A stretch of 62,354 nucleotides of DNA from positions 1-62,354 of IMG/VR virus record IMGVR_UViG_3300015158_000001. One strand, written 5' to 3'. This DNA is from a virus. Made by a program: the position numbers and the translations under genes. Under the pieces are notes generated by a model. It was not told where the DNA came from, did not search any database, and saw only the letters and a list, made by a program, of their open reading frames with translations. This document shows positions 14,589-23,272 of this stretch, in pieces (the first letter of the stretch is position 1; each line of letters begins with the position of its first letter).

Positions 14589-14801
14589 ATGACCACGAGG
14601 CCCAGAGGACTGCCCGCCGAACTCGCGCGCGCGATCGTGCCGCTGCTCGACCTGGTGCTGTGCGCGCCCGGGCTCGACGACGACACCGAACGGCGCACGA
14701 CCTGGCTGCGAATGCGGCTCGCCGAGATCGCGCCCGAGATGGCGCCGCCGCTCGTTCCGGGCATCATCGACATGCGCGCGGAGCAGCTGCTCGCCGGCTG
14801 A
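14589..14801 (+). CDS. small hypothetical protein
   Basis: A 70-residue helical protein (MTTRPRGLPAELARAIVPLL). Ends 8 nt before the next gene. No family recognised. Confidence 0.55.
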   Translation: MTTRPRGLPAELARAIVPLLDLVLCAPGLDDDTERRTTWLRMRLAEIAPEMAPPLVPGIIDMRAEQLLAG

Positions 14802-14808
14802 GGGCGTC

Positions 14809-15258
14809 GTGAGCGGGCGCTCGCTGCATCTTCGCGATGGCAAACTCATCACCAACCGGAAGACCGATCGCCGGCAGGCCGAGCGCACGCCGCCGGATCT
14901 GATGCCCGACTGGCGTGTCACTCTGCCGTTACCCGGGCGGCTTGCATTTTCGGTATCGGCCGGCATGCCAACGGGCATCATCGGTGTCGAGGTCGGTCAA
15001 GGCCCGGCGATCGAGGCGCGCGGCAAGAACTGGGAATGGGTCTATCGCCAGGCAGGAGAATTCCTCGCCCGCATCGCCAAGGGCTGGCAAGGCCGGATCG
15101 CCATGCGGGTCGAGCGCGACGCCTACCCGGGCCTCACGCAATCCGGTCCGTTGCATCCGGCGATCGATCGCACGCAGGATGTGCTGCTGATCACCGAGCC
15201 GTCATTCGTCGTGACTCGACCCTTCAAGGATCCGCTGATCTTTCCGGTGAAGGCGTGA
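14809..15258 (+). CDS. hypothetical protein
   Basis: A 149-residue protein starting at GTG 14809 (MSGRSLHLRDGKLITNRKTD). The blocks WEWVYRQAGEFLARIAKGWQ and RIAMRVERDAYPGLTQSGPL look like a compact alpha/beta domain. Its stop overlaps the next ATG (TGATG). No family recognised. Confidence 0.55.
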   Translation: MSGRSLHLRDGKLITNRKTDRRQAERTPPDLMPDWRVTLPLPGRLAFSVSAGMPTGIIGVEVGQGPAIEARGKNWEWVYRQAGEFLARIAKGWQGRIAMRVERDAYPGLTQSGPLHPAIDRTQDVLLITEPSFVVTRPFKDPLIFPVKA

Positions 15259-15389
15259 TGTTTCGGCGAGATGTCGTGACCATCCGGGACGCGTTCGGGC
15301 GCGAGCGATACACCGGCACATTCGTTCGAACGTATGTCCGCGTCGGCGGCGTCTTCACTCTCGTCGACGTCGAGCGGCTGGGTTCGTGA
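15258..15389 (+). CDS. 43-residue hypothetical protein
   Basis: MFRRDVVTIRDAFGRERYTG, then beta strands. Start and stop are both coupled by TGATG overlaps to its neighbours, the main argument for translation. Confidence 0.5.
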   Translation: MFRRDVVTIRDAFGRERYTGTFVRTYVRVGGVFTLVDVERLGS

Positions 15390-15613
15390 TGATCAGTCAG
15401 AACGATCTCGAAACCGAGCTTCGCACCATCCTCGAGCAGGTGAGACGGATGCGGCCGCCGTTCGGCGGACAGCCGCATGCCTTCCACGAAGACAAGGGCG
15501 AAGTGGCGCGGCACGTCCAGGAGCTAATCGACAAGGTGCGGGGCATAGCGCAGCGCGAAGCGCAAAAGCTCACATCGGCCGAAATCAGACATGCCGCCCG
15601 CCTTCCGCGATGA
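15389..15613 (+). CDS. hypothetical helical protein
   Basis: A 74-residue protein (MISQNDLETELRTILEQVRR). Long amphipathic helices separated by a Pro/Phe/Gly segment suggest a coiled-coil hairpin. Coupled to both neighbours. Confidence 0.55.
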   Translation: MISQNDLETELRTILEQVRRMRPPFGGQPHAFHEDKGEVARHVQELIDKVRGIAQREAQKLTSAEIRHAARLPR

Positions 15614-16236
15614 CACGCCCGCGCCCGCCGATCGAGCTTTGCGGCATTGAAGGCGCTATGGCGCCGATGTTCGCACCGGCGCCCGAGCTGCTGGCCTGGG
15701 CGACACGCACCTTCATCGAACCCGACGCGCCGCTGCATAACGAAGATCATCTGCATCTTCTCGCTGCGCGCATCGGGATGCTGTGGACCAGCGTTGCAAA
15801 TTCGCGGAGCGGCCGCAGCATTGTCGGGCAGTGCGAGTTCAAGCCGCCTGGCGGCACCATGGGAAAATGGGCCCGCGCTCGAGCGCAGAGCCAGATCCTC
15901 GGATGGTTCGGGGAGATGCCGGACTTTCTGCTGACGTTCGACGCGCAATACGCCAGCGCCTGCAGCGATGCCGAGTTCATGGCTCTGCTGGAACATGAGC
16001 TGTATCACGCCGGCCAGGCGCGCGATGAATTCGGTGCACCGGCCTTCAGCCGTGACGGCATGCCGCTATTCGCGCCGAGAGCGCACGACGTTGAGGAGTT
16101 TATCGGCGTGGTGCGACGCTACGGTGCCGATGCCGCGCATGTGCAGGCCATGATCGAGGCGGCAGAGCAGGGGACGGAGATCGCCGCAGCACGGATTGGC
16201 GGCGCATGCGGGACGTGTCTGGCGCGCGCCGCCTAA
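15610..16236 (+). CDS. putative phage metallopeptidase
   Basis: A 208-residue protein with the zinc-peptidase motif HELYH at residues 129-133 (LLEHELYHAGQ), preceded by a strand DFLLTFDAQYA. This fits the putative phage metallopeptidase family (PF18894-like). A third zinc ligand is expected downstream, possibly H157 in FAPRAHDVEEFIG. ATG 15610 overlaps the previous stop. Substrate unknown; proposed roles include host takeover or protein maturation. Confidence 0.75.
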   Translation: MTRPRPPIELCGIEGAMAPMFAPAPELLAWATRTFIEPDAPLHNEDHLHLLAARIGMLWTSVANSRSGRSIVGQCEFKPPGGTMGKWARARAQSQILGWFGEMPDFLLTFDAQYASACSDAEFMALLEHELYHAGQARDEFGAPAFSRDGMPLFAPRAHDVEEFIGVVRRYGADAAHVQAMIEAAEQGTEIAAARIGGACGTCLARAA

Positions 16237-16268
16237 AGTGGCTTCACTTTCACAACTAAGCCTTGCAT

Positions 16269-16293
16269 AGTGTTCCCATAAAAGGGGAACGCT
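16269..16293 (+). promoter_or_regulatory. inverted repeat AGTGTTCCC-N7-GGGAACGCT before a GTG start
   Basis: Arms 16269-16277 and 16285-16293 pair over nine positions (one G-T). The right arm contains the Shine-Dalgarno (AAGGGGA) of the gene starting at GTG 16294. If transcribed, the hairpin would hide the ribosome site; as DNA it could be an operator. Confidence 0.5.
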
Positions 16294-16647
16294 GTGTGGC
16301 AATCACTTCTCACGCTAACATTCCTCGTCTGGAGCGCGATCGAAGCGCCTGCGTTGGTCCGTGAGTCGACAGTCTTCACGCCAAAATATTGTGCGACTCA
16401 TCAAAAAGATCGGCACTGCCGGAGATGTCCGGAAGGACAACACAGGGATGACAACTGGGAGTGCGTCGGTGATGTCGACGGTCACACGCACGCGCCTCAT
16501 TCGCATAGCGAAGAGTGCCCACCGGGCGAAGCGATGGCTGTTGTTTTGAGATGCTGGTGCCGTGGAAGCGATACGCCTAGCTCCAGGAAGAGCTGCACCC
16601 CGTGCGATCTGAGGGGTGTGGAGACCAAATGCGTTCCGCGGCCGTAA
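16294..16647 (+). CDS. possible secreted cysteine- and histidine-rich protein
   Basis: A 117-residue frame from GTG 16294 with a well placed GGGGA Shine-Dalgarno. It begins with a hydrophobic segment (MWQSLLTLTFLVWSAIEA) that could be a signal peptide, then has cysteine pairs and a His run (YCATHQKDRHCRRCPEGQ, HTHAPHSHSEECPPG). The stretch is AT-richer than its surroundings, so it may be cargo. No family recognised. The roughly 150 bp after it hold no other convincing gene. Confidence 0.45.
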   Translation: MWQSLLTLTFLVWSAIEAPALVRESTVFTPKYCATHQKDRHCRRCPEGQHRDDNWECVGDVDGHTHAPHSHSEECPPGEAMAVVLRCWCRGSDTPSSRKSCTPCDLRGVETKCVPRP

Positions 16648-16801
16648 CACGCTGCCGCGTCTGCCGCTTCTGAAAAAGCGAGGCGGGAGCTCGGGTGTTG
16701 GAAGCACCCAAGCCGCGAGCTTGCACTCGCATGACCGTGAGCGGCCGTCTCGACGGCCATCCCGCCACCGCGCACGCGGCGGGACCATCGAAGCCCATGT
16801 C

Positions 16802-17602
16802 ATGCCCGAAAAGAACAACCCGCTCGCAGCGGGGTTAACCGCTGGTGTCCGCGTTCGAACAGGCGACGTCTGGCAGCTCGGCCGCCATCGGCTCGTCTGC
16901 GGCGATGCGACCAGTCCGCTTGTCGTCGCCCGCGCACTGAATGGCCACGCGACGCACCTCATGGTGACGGACCCGCCCTATGGCGTCTCGTACGATCCGA
17001 ATTGGCGCACCGGACTTGTCGATCCCGGCGGAAAGCAGAAGTCGGTCAGAGCGACAGGCAAGATCGCGAACGATCATCGTTCCGACTGGCGCCGCGCCTG
17101 GAAGCTGTTTCCCGGCGACGTCGCCTATGTATGGCACGCCGGCCTGCACGCAAGCCGGGTGCAGGCGAGCCTCGCAGCGGCCGGTTTCTTCATCCGCTCG
17201 CAGATCGTCTGGGACAAGGGCCGCCTGATCATCTCGCGTGGCCACTATCACTGGCGTCACGAGCCGTGCTGGTACGCGGTGCGCAAGGGCAAGACAGGGC
17301 ACTGGGCCGGCGATCGCCGCCAGGTCACGGTGTGGCAGATCCCGCACCGCCGGTCGGAAACCGGTCACGGCGCGCAGAAGCCGATCGAGTGCATGCGCCG
17401 GCCGATCGAGAACAACTCACGCCCGGGAGACCGGGTCTATGACCCGTTCGTCGGTTCGGGCACCACCATCATCGCGGCCGAGATGACGGGCCGCATCTGC
17501 CACGCGATCGAGATCGATCCCGTCTACGCCGGCGTCGCGATCGCGCGCTGGCAGCAGCTCACGGGAAAGAAGGCGCGGCTGGTGTCAAGGGAACGGACGT
17601 GA
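16802..17602 (+). CDS. site-specific DNA methyltransferase (N4/N6 type)
   Basis: A 266-residue protein. Catalytic motif IV DPPY is at residues 57-60 and the AdoMet motif FVGSGTT near residue 230; this order (IV first, target domain, then I) is that of beta-class enzymes. GDVWQLGRHRLVCGDAT at the N-terminus is typical of phage methyltransferases. No restriction partner nearby, so it is an orphan that may protect phage DNA or mark the packaging region just downstream. Specificity cannot be read from the sequence. Confidence 0.9.
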   Translation: MPEKNNPLAAGLTAGVRVRTGDVWQLGRHRLVCGDATSPLVVARALNGHATHLMVTDPPYGVSYDPNWRTGLVDPGGKQKSVRATGKIANDHRSDWRRAWKLFPGDVAYVWHAGLHASRVQASLAAAGFFIRSQIVWDKGRLIISRGHYHWRHEPCWYAVRKGKTGHWAGDRRQVTVWQIPHRRSETGHGAQKPIECMRRPIENNSRPGDRVYDPFVGSGTTIIAAEMTGRICHAIEIDPVYAGVAIARWQQLTGKKARLVSRERT

Positions 17603-17611
17603 ACGGGACCC

Positions 17612-17745
17612 GGCGCTGATTTAATTGTGCAACTCAAACCAAACGAGAACGGACCCGGCACGCTTGCGAACAAGGGCGCGACCGAGTGTGTGGGTCCCGC
17701 GCTGAATTAATTGCGCAGTTCCGCCGGATTTAATTGTGCAGCTTT
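17612..17745 (+). repeat. TTAATTGTGCA-type repeats upstream of terminase
   Basis: Three related copies in the 174-bp gene-free stretch before the small terminase: GATTTAATTGTGCAACTC near 17618, GAATTAATTGCGCAGTTCC near 17704 and GATTTAATTGTGCAGCTTTCC near 17727. A second pair, AACGGGACCCGGC near 17602 and AACGGACCCGGC near 17648, is interleaved. Iterated sites directly upstream of terminase are typical of cos or pac recognition regions. Confidence 0.55.
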
Positions 17746-17776
17746 CCAGACGCCCACTCTACCGGTCTTTACCAAC

Positions 17777-18322
17777 ATGGCGCGCTCCGAAGAGTTCACG
17801 TTTGAGGTAAAGCTCTTTATCATTCAGGAGCTTGCGTGCTTTGCCACTCAGGCCTCGGTGGTAAAGGCGCTGAAAGCCGATTACCAGCTCGATGTGTCGG
17901 CCGCTCGCATCCGGTACTACGACCCGACGGGTAAGCTCGGACAAGGCCTAGCCGAAGACCTCAAGGCCCGGTTCCTCGAAGCGCGCAAAGCTTTTCTCGA
18001 AAATCTCCCGTCGATCCGACTATCGAACAAGGCGGCCCGCATCGCGATGCTCGACCGCATGGCCAGTCTTGCGGAGCAGCGCGGTCAGATCCCGATGGTG
18101 ATCGCCTGTTGCGAGGCAGTCGCCAAGGAGATGGGCGGCGTGCACTCCAACACGCAGAAGATCGAGCATACCGGCAAGAACGGCGGGCCCATTCAGGTGG
18201 ACGATGCAGCCCGACAGCGCGTCTTCGATCGACTCGACGATCTCCGCAAACGCATCGCGAGCCGAGTTGATGGTCTCGCTCTCACCTCAGGAGCAAGCCG
18301 AGTACCAGAAGGAACTGGGTAA
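17777..18322 (+). CDS. terminase small subunit-like (DUF2280)
   Basis: A 181-residue protein. The N-terminus (VKLFIIQELACFATQASVVK, then YQLDVSAARIRYYDPTGKLG) is a DUF2280 signature, an HTH domain found in place of terminase small subunits. The remainder is helical. ATG 17777; the gene overlaps the large subunit by 53 nt in another frame. Expected to bind the packaging site and recruit the large subunit. Confidence 0.8.
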   Translation: MARSEEFTFEVKLFIIQELACFATQASVVKALKADYQLDVSAARIRYYDPTGKLGQGLAEDLKARFLEARKAFLENLPSIRLSNKAARIAMLDRMASLAEQRGQIPMVIACCEAVAKEMGGVHSNTQKIEHTGKNGGPIQVDDAARQRVFDRLDDLRKRIASRVDGLALTSGASRVPEGTG

Positions 18323-19817
18323 TCTCGCGGGTTACGAGTTCGACTGGCGGTTCTGGGGGAGACACAATCAGATCGCGCCGCCGGGTGAGTGGGCGGTCTG
18401 GCTGATCTTGGCCGGCCGCGGCTTCGGCAAGACCCGCACCGGTGCTGAGTGGGTCCGCGAGAGCATGTGCGGCGACACGCCGCTCACGGGCGGCAAATAT
18501 CGCCACATGGCGTTGATTGCCGAGACGGCGGCCGACGCGCGCGAGGTGATGGTTGGAGATGGCAAGGCACCAAGCGATCCCACTGCCGGCAGCGGCATCC
18601 TGCAGGTGCATCATCCTGACTTTCTGCCGAACTACGAGCCCTCTAAACGACGACTGACCTGGCCGAACGGCGCGATCGCGACGATCTACAACGCGGTGGA
18701 ACCCGAGCAACTGCGCGGCCCACAACATAATGCAGCCTGGGGTGACGAGCTCGCGAAGTGGCGATACGGGCAGGACACCTTCGATCAGCTCGAGTTCGGC
18801 CTCCGCATGGGCAAGGACCCGCGCATCGTCATCACGACCACGCCGAAGCCGATCAAGTTGCTCAAGGATATCATCGCCGATCCTGAGACGCTGATCACGC
18901 GCGGATCGACATTCGACAATGCGTCCAATCTGGCGCCGCGATTTCTCGCGCGGCTGCTGCGCAAATACGAGGGGACGCGGCTCGGCCGGCAGGAACTGTA
19001 TGCCGATGTGCTCGACGACGTCCCGGGTGCACTGTGGTCGCGCGCGCGGATCGACGAGCTGAGGGTCAAGCCCGGCGGCGTGCCGCAGCTCACCCGCGTG
19101 GTGATCGCCATCGATCCCGCGGTGACGAGCGGGGAGGATGCGGACGAAACCGGCATCATCGGTGCTGGCGTCGGGGTAGACGGTCACGGCTATGTGCTCG
19201 ACGACGTGTCCGGCATCTACAAACCGACCGAGTGGGCGAAGGAAGCGATCGCCACCTACCGGGCGCGCAAGGGCGACCGCATTATCGCCGAAGTGAACAA
19301 CGGCGGCGAGATGGTCGAAGGCACCATCCGCGTCGTCGATGCCAATGTCCCGTTCAAGGCGGTGCACGCTTCACGCGGCAAGGTCACGCGCGCCGAGCCG
19401 GTCTCGGCTCTCTACGAGCAGGGCAGGGTGCATCACGTCGGTGCCTTCGCGGTGCTGGAAGATCAGCTCTGCGCCTTCACGTCGGACTTCGATCGCAAGT
19501 CCGCTGGTTATTCTCCCGATCGGCTCGACGCTCTGGTCTGGGCGCTCACCGAGCTGATGGTGGGCGAGAGCGACACCGGCTTGATCGAGTACTACCGGCG
19601 CGAAGCCGCCAAGGTCAAAACCGACGCCGCCGGCGGGCCGACAGGCCAAAAGAAGCCGCCCGCTTCGTTCAAGCGACTGAAGGCGCCGCCTGGCATGTCG
19701 ACTGCGTACGGCATGACCGGCACAAGCTACTCGGTCGATGCCGACGGCATGATCGCCGTGCATCCGGACGACGAAGGCCCGCTGCGTAGGGCCGGCTTCA
19801 CCACACCCGAAACCTGA
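18270..19817 (+). CDS. terL: terminase large subunit
   Basis: A 515-residue protein. Walker A is at residues 48-57 (LAGRGFGKTRTGAEW), the typical form of GTA/HK97-like terminases; a Walker-B-like element is NAAWGDELAKW. The nuclease domain has the acidic strand VVIAIDPAVTSGEDADETGI and a late Asp in RLDALVWAL. It powers DNA packaging into the prohead and cuts the concatemer. ATG 18270. The C-terminal ~60 residues after GLIEYYRREAAK are a Lys/Pro-rich extension. Confidence 0.95.
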   Translation: MVSLSPQEQAEYQKELGNLAGYEFDWRFWGRHNQIAPPGEWAVWLILAGRGFGKTRTGAEWVRESMCGDTPLTGGKYRHMALIAETAADAREVMVGDGKAPSDPTAGSGILQVHHPDFLPNYEPSKRRLTWPNGAIATIYNAVEPEQLRGPQHNAAWGDELAKWRYGQDTFDQLEFGLRMGKDPRIVITTTPKPIKLLKDIIADPETLITRGSTFDNASNLAPRFLARLLRKYEGTRLGRQELYADVLDDVPGALWSRARIDELRVKPGGVPQLTRVVIAIDPAVTSGEDADETGIIGAGVGVDGHGYVLDDVSGIYKPTEWAKEAIATYRARKGDRIIAEVNNGGEMVEGTIRVVDANVPFKAVHASRGKVTRAEPVSALYEQGRVHHVGAFAVLEDQLCAFTSDFDRKSAGYSPDRLDALVWALTELMVGESDTGLIEYYRREAAKVKTDAAGGPTGQKKPPASFKRLKAPPGMSTAYGMTGTSYSVDADGMIAVHPDDEGPLRRAGFTTPET

Positions 19818-19863
19818 GACCCGTTCACCCCATCCTCAACAACCTGACCTGGAGAACGCCACC

Positions 19864-20529
19864 ATGGCGACGAAAATGTTTGCGCCTTCCGGCCGCACAG
19901 GCCTCGTGCAGGGCGGCGCGTCCGGCACCTCGTACACCATCGGCACCGACGGCTCGATCTCGGCGAATATCGCCGACGTGCTCGCGCTCGAGGCGGCGGG
20001 CTTCACCCAAGCGAACCGCACCTCGAATTCGGCGAACGGCTTGAGTGCTGCCAATCTGCCGCTGTTCCACTTCAAGAATGCCGACGGCACCACGCTGGCG
20101 GCTGCGGCCGCGGCGGGCAAGTTCGGCCTTACCGAGACGATCGGGACGGGTGAGAACCTGGTCACTGAGGCCGCGAACAACAACGCCAAGAGCGATGCGG
20201 CGATCTTCCAGCACGTGCTGCCGGCGAACTATGTGGCGGCTCAGGATCTGAGCCTCGTCGTCAATCAGCAGATCGTGATCGGTTCGGGCACGCTGTCGGT
20301 GAAGACGTTGACGCCCGACGTGCGCAAGAAATCGACCGACGGCACCGTCGGCGCCAATCTGGCCAGTGTCGCGCAGAACATGACCAACGCGGCGGGCGAT
20401 CTCACCTTCACGATCACCGGCGCTACGCTCTCGCCTGGCGATATTCTGGTCGGACAGCTTACCGCGGCCATCACCGAGACCGCGGCCTCCGCCGTCACCG
20501 CCAAGATCAACTCGGTCCGCATCTCGTAA
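19864..20529 (+). CDS. putative head decoration or structural protein
   Basis: A 221-residue protein with an N-terminal GTDGSISANIADVLALEAAG repeat-like motif. The same kind of motif (Y-x-V-D-x-D-G-x-I plus ...AGF) occurs at the end of the large terminase protein (SVDADGMIAVHPDDEGPLRR). The rest is Ala/Thr/Val-rich beta, as in capsid decoration proteins. Located between terminase and portal. Confidence 0.55.
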   Translation: MATKMFAPSGRTGLVQGGASGTSYTIGTDGSISANIADVLALEAAGFTQANRTSNSANGLSAANLPLFHFKNADGTTLAAAAAAGKFGLTETIGTGENLVTEAANNNAKSDAAIFQHVLPANYVAAQDLSLVVNQQIVIGSGTLSVKTLTPDVRKKSTDGTVGANLASVAQNMTNAAGDLTFTITGATLSPGDILVGQLTAAITETAASAVTAKINSVRIS

Positions 20530-20555
20530 GCGGCGCGAACTGAGACGCTCCCGCC

Positions 20556-22874
20556 ATGATCACGCGTGATACCCAGGCCAACGCCGCGGCGGTGATCCCG
20601 CTCGGCGGCTATGGCATCACCGTGAGCTATGGTCAGCAGGGCGGAGCCGGACCAGGCTGGTTCGGTCCGCTCGCGCCGATGACCCCGGTGGCGCCGCCTT
20701 CCGTGAAGGGCCGGCGCTTCGATTTTCCGAGCGGCTACAATCTCAATCAGCGCGCGCGCGCCTATGAGCGCATCGGGTTTGATGAACTGCGGGCGCTGGC
20801 GGATAACTACGATCTGCTGCGGATCGTCATTGAAACCCGCAAGGACCAGGTCGAGCGCTTGCCGTGGCGCATCGCGCCGCGCGAGGACGAATACGGCACG
20901 AGCGGAAACGAACCCTCAAAGGCGCTCTTAGCTCGGTCGAAGGAGATTCGCGACTTTCTGCGGAAACCCGACAAACGGCTGCCCTGGGCACAATGGACGC
21001 GCGAGCTGCTCGAAGACTTGTTCGTCATTGATGCGCCGTCGATCTATAAGCGGCCCACTCGCGGCGGATCTCTGTTCGCACTCGAAGTCATCAACGGTGC
21101 GACCATCAAGCCGATCATCGATGACGGCGGCCGCATGCCGCTTCCGCCGCTGCCGGCCTATCAGCAGGTGCTCAAGGGCATGCCTGCTTCGGAATACCGT
21201 GCGGACGAGTTGATATATCGCCCACGCAACGTCCGCTCGAATCGGGTTTATGGTTTTTCCCCGGTCGAGCAGATCGTGATGACGGTCAACATCGCGCTGC
21301 GGCGTCAATTGTCGCAGATGCAGTACTACACCGAGGGCAATATTCCTGAGGCGCTGATCGGCGTGCCCGACACGTGGACGCCCGAACAGGTGAGCGCGTT
21401 CCAGCAGCACTGGGATGAAACGCTTGAAGGAAGCTCGGCGCGAAGGCGTCACGCCAAGTTCGTCCCCGGCGGCGTCGGCAAGACGTTCATTCCGACCAAG
21501 GAGCCCGAGCTTAAGAACGTCTTCGACGAATGGCTCGCGCGCGTGGTCTGCTTCAGCTTTTCCATTCCGCCTTCGCCGTTCGTCGCGCAGGTCAATCGCG
21601 CCACCGCCGAGACCGCGCAGGAGCAGTCGCTCGAGGAGGGCCTCGAGCCGGTGAAGCAATGGCTCAAGGACCTGATTGACGATATTCTCATTGAGGACTT
21701 CGGCGAGACCGATCTCGAATTCCGCTGGGGTGAGACCAAGAAGGTCGATCCGGATCAGCAGGCGACCCGTATCATCGGTCTTGTCGGCAGCGCCCTGATG
21801 CGCCCGAATGAGGGACGCGCCGAACTAGGCCTCGAGATCGACCCAAATCCTGCCGCCGACATGCTCGGCATCAAGACTGGCACCGGCTTCGTTCCGATCG
21901 AGGCGCTCACCATCGAAGGCAAGCAGGCCAATCTCGACGCGTTCGGGCCGCCCGAGGTGCCCGGCGCGATTCCGGATAAGGGGGGGGCTTCTTCGGAATC
22001 GGGTTCAAATCCCGGTGGGAAAGTGAACCCGCTGGCCCCGGGCAAGCCCGACAAGCCGGATAAGGGCGCCACGGAAAAGTTCGCAAAAGCTCGCATCCGG
22101 ATCCGGAGGCCGGGCCCGGTCCCTTTTGACCGTCCGGCGGTCCGCAAGGCGATCCGCGCGATCAGCCTAACGGTCCGCAAGGCGCTCGTTAAGGCAGGTC
22201 AGGACGTTGCAGCACAAATCGGCGACGCCCTTTCAAAAGTCGCCAAGGACGAGCAGTCCAACCAGAAAAGGGCGACCGATATTGCTGCCGCGATTTCGCT
22301 GCGCGACTTCCTCGAGCAAATCGACGGCGTGAGCGACAATCTCGCGCCAGTTGCCGCCGACGCAATGGAGCTCGCGCTCGCGCAGGTCGGCGTCACGGAC
22401 AGGAGCGATCTCGTCAACCAGGTCAACGACGCTGCGGTCGAGCAGGCGAGGGCCCAGGCGGCCGAGCTGGTCACCCGCATCGATGAGGCGACCCGCAACA
22501 CAATCCGCGACACGATCGCGGACGGGCTCGAGGAGAACATCGGGACCGACGAAATCGCCGACGCGATCGCTGCCTCGACCGGGTTCTCGGCCGATCGTGC
22601 CGACCTGATCGCGCGCACCGAGGTTTCGCGGGCGAATAGCGATGCGGTGGTCGCGGGCTATGCTTATGCGCGCGACAATGCCGGCGTGAAGGTCAAAAAG
22701 GAATGGTTGCTCGGGGAAAACCCGTGCGACATCTGCGAGGCGAACGCCGAAGCCGGACCGATCGACGTCGACGATGAATTCCCCTCTGGGGATGACGCGC
22801 CACCCGGGCATCCGAACTGCGAATGCGCGGTCGCACCGGTGGTCGAGGACGAACAAGAAGAGCCGGAGAATTAA
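20556..22874 (+). CDS. portal protein fused to a MuF-like head morphogenesis domain
   Basis: A 772-residue protein. The first ~460 residues are portal-like (GFSPVEQIVMTVNIALRRQL, QYYTEGNIPEALIGVPDTW). A low-complexity linker (KGGASSESGSNPGGK, KPDKPDKG) leads to a C-terminal MuF/SPP1-gp7-like domain with ARTEVSRANSDAVVAGYAYA, CDICEANAEAG and PPGHPNCECAV. The portal forms the dodecameric DNA channel; MuF proteins enter the prohead in few copies. In most phages these are two genes. An eight-G run at 21979-21986 lies in the linker. The start overlaps palindrome copy 4. Confidence 0.85.
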   Translation: MITRDTQANAAAVIPLGGYGITVSYGQQGGAGPGWFGPLAPMTPVAPPSVKGRRFDFPSGYNLNQRARAYERIGFDELRALADNYDLLRIVIETRKDQVERLPWRIAPREDEYGTSGNEPSKALLARSKEIRDFLRKPDKRLPWAQWTRELLEDLFVIDAPSIYKRPTRGGSLFALEVINGATIKPIIDDGGRMPLPPLPAYQQVLKGMPASEYRADELIYRPRNVRSNRVYGFSPVEQIVMTVNIALRRQLSQMQYYTEGNIPEALIGVPDTWTPEQVSAFQQHWDETLEGSSARRRHAKFVPGGVGKTFIPTKEPELKNVFDEWLARVVCFSFSIPPSPFVAQVNRATAETAQEQSLEEGLEPVKQWLKDLIDDILIEDFGETDLEFRWGETKKVDPDQQATRIIGLVGSALMRPNEGRAELGLEIDPNPAADMLGIKTGTGFVPIEALTIEGKQANLDAFGPPEVPGAIPDKGGASSESGSNPGGKVNPLAPGKPDKPDKGATEKFAKARIRIRRPGPVPFDRPAVRKAIRAISLTVRKALVKAGQDVAAQIGDALSKVAKDEQSNQKRATDIAAAISLRDFLEQIDGVSDNLAPVAADAMELALAQVGVTDRSDLVNQVNDAAVEQARAQAAELVTRIDEATRNTIRDTIADGLEENIGTDEIADAIAASTGFSADRADLIARTEVSRANSDAVVAGYAYARDNAGVKVKKEWLLGENPCDICEANAEAGPIDVDDEFPSGDDAPPGHPNCECAVAPVVEDEQEEPEN
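20559..20570. repeat. dispersed palindrome, copy 4 (ATCACGCGTGAT)
   Basis: Perfect 12-bp palindrome at the start of the portal gene (translated ITRD), sharing the core TCACGCGTGA with the other copies. Confidence 0.6.
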
Positions 22875-22930
22875 GTCCCTGCAACCTTACAGACGTTGTT
22901 GCGGGGTCGGAATCACTCGATTATGCGCAA

Positions 22931-23140
22931 ATGACGCTTTACGCCGTCACGAAGTCGCCCGTCGATCTGGAAGGCACCGTGGAATTCATAGGTGTCTTCT
23001 CGACGCGTGCGCGCGCGATCGCGGGCTGCACCGGCGCCGGCACCTATACGATCGCGCACATGCAGCTCGATCGCATCTATCGCGGCGATCTGCTCGACGT
23101 GGAAATCCATCGGGTCGTGGGCGATCTCGAAGTGAACTAA
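22931..23140 (+). CDS. small hypothetical protein
   Basis: A 69-residue protein (MTLYAVTKSPVDLEGTVEFI) with alternating strands and a central ARAIAGCTGAGTYTIAHMQL. It lies between portal and protease genes. No family recognised. The 130 bp after it carry no clear feature. Confidence 0.55.
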   Translation: MTLYAVTKSPVDLEGTVEFIGVFSTRARAIAGCTGAGTYTIAHMQLDRIYRGDLLDVEIHRVVGDLEVN

Positions 23141-23272
23141 TGCGCCTCGCGACGCCGTAGCGTCGCTCGACCCTTTCCGCCACCTCAGTCATGCACGCGC
23201 ACGCGGACCTCCGCGGGCGCCGGCATGCGTTTTCGTAAATCACCACCGCCTGCCAGCCCCAAGGGGAGCACG

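Noticed and set aside
21976-22040. tRNA-like T-arm CGGGTTCAAATCCCG in the portal gene linker
   Set aside because: No acceptor stem, anticodon arm or CCA; it lies in a translated Gly/Ser-rich linker, so the likeness is by chance.
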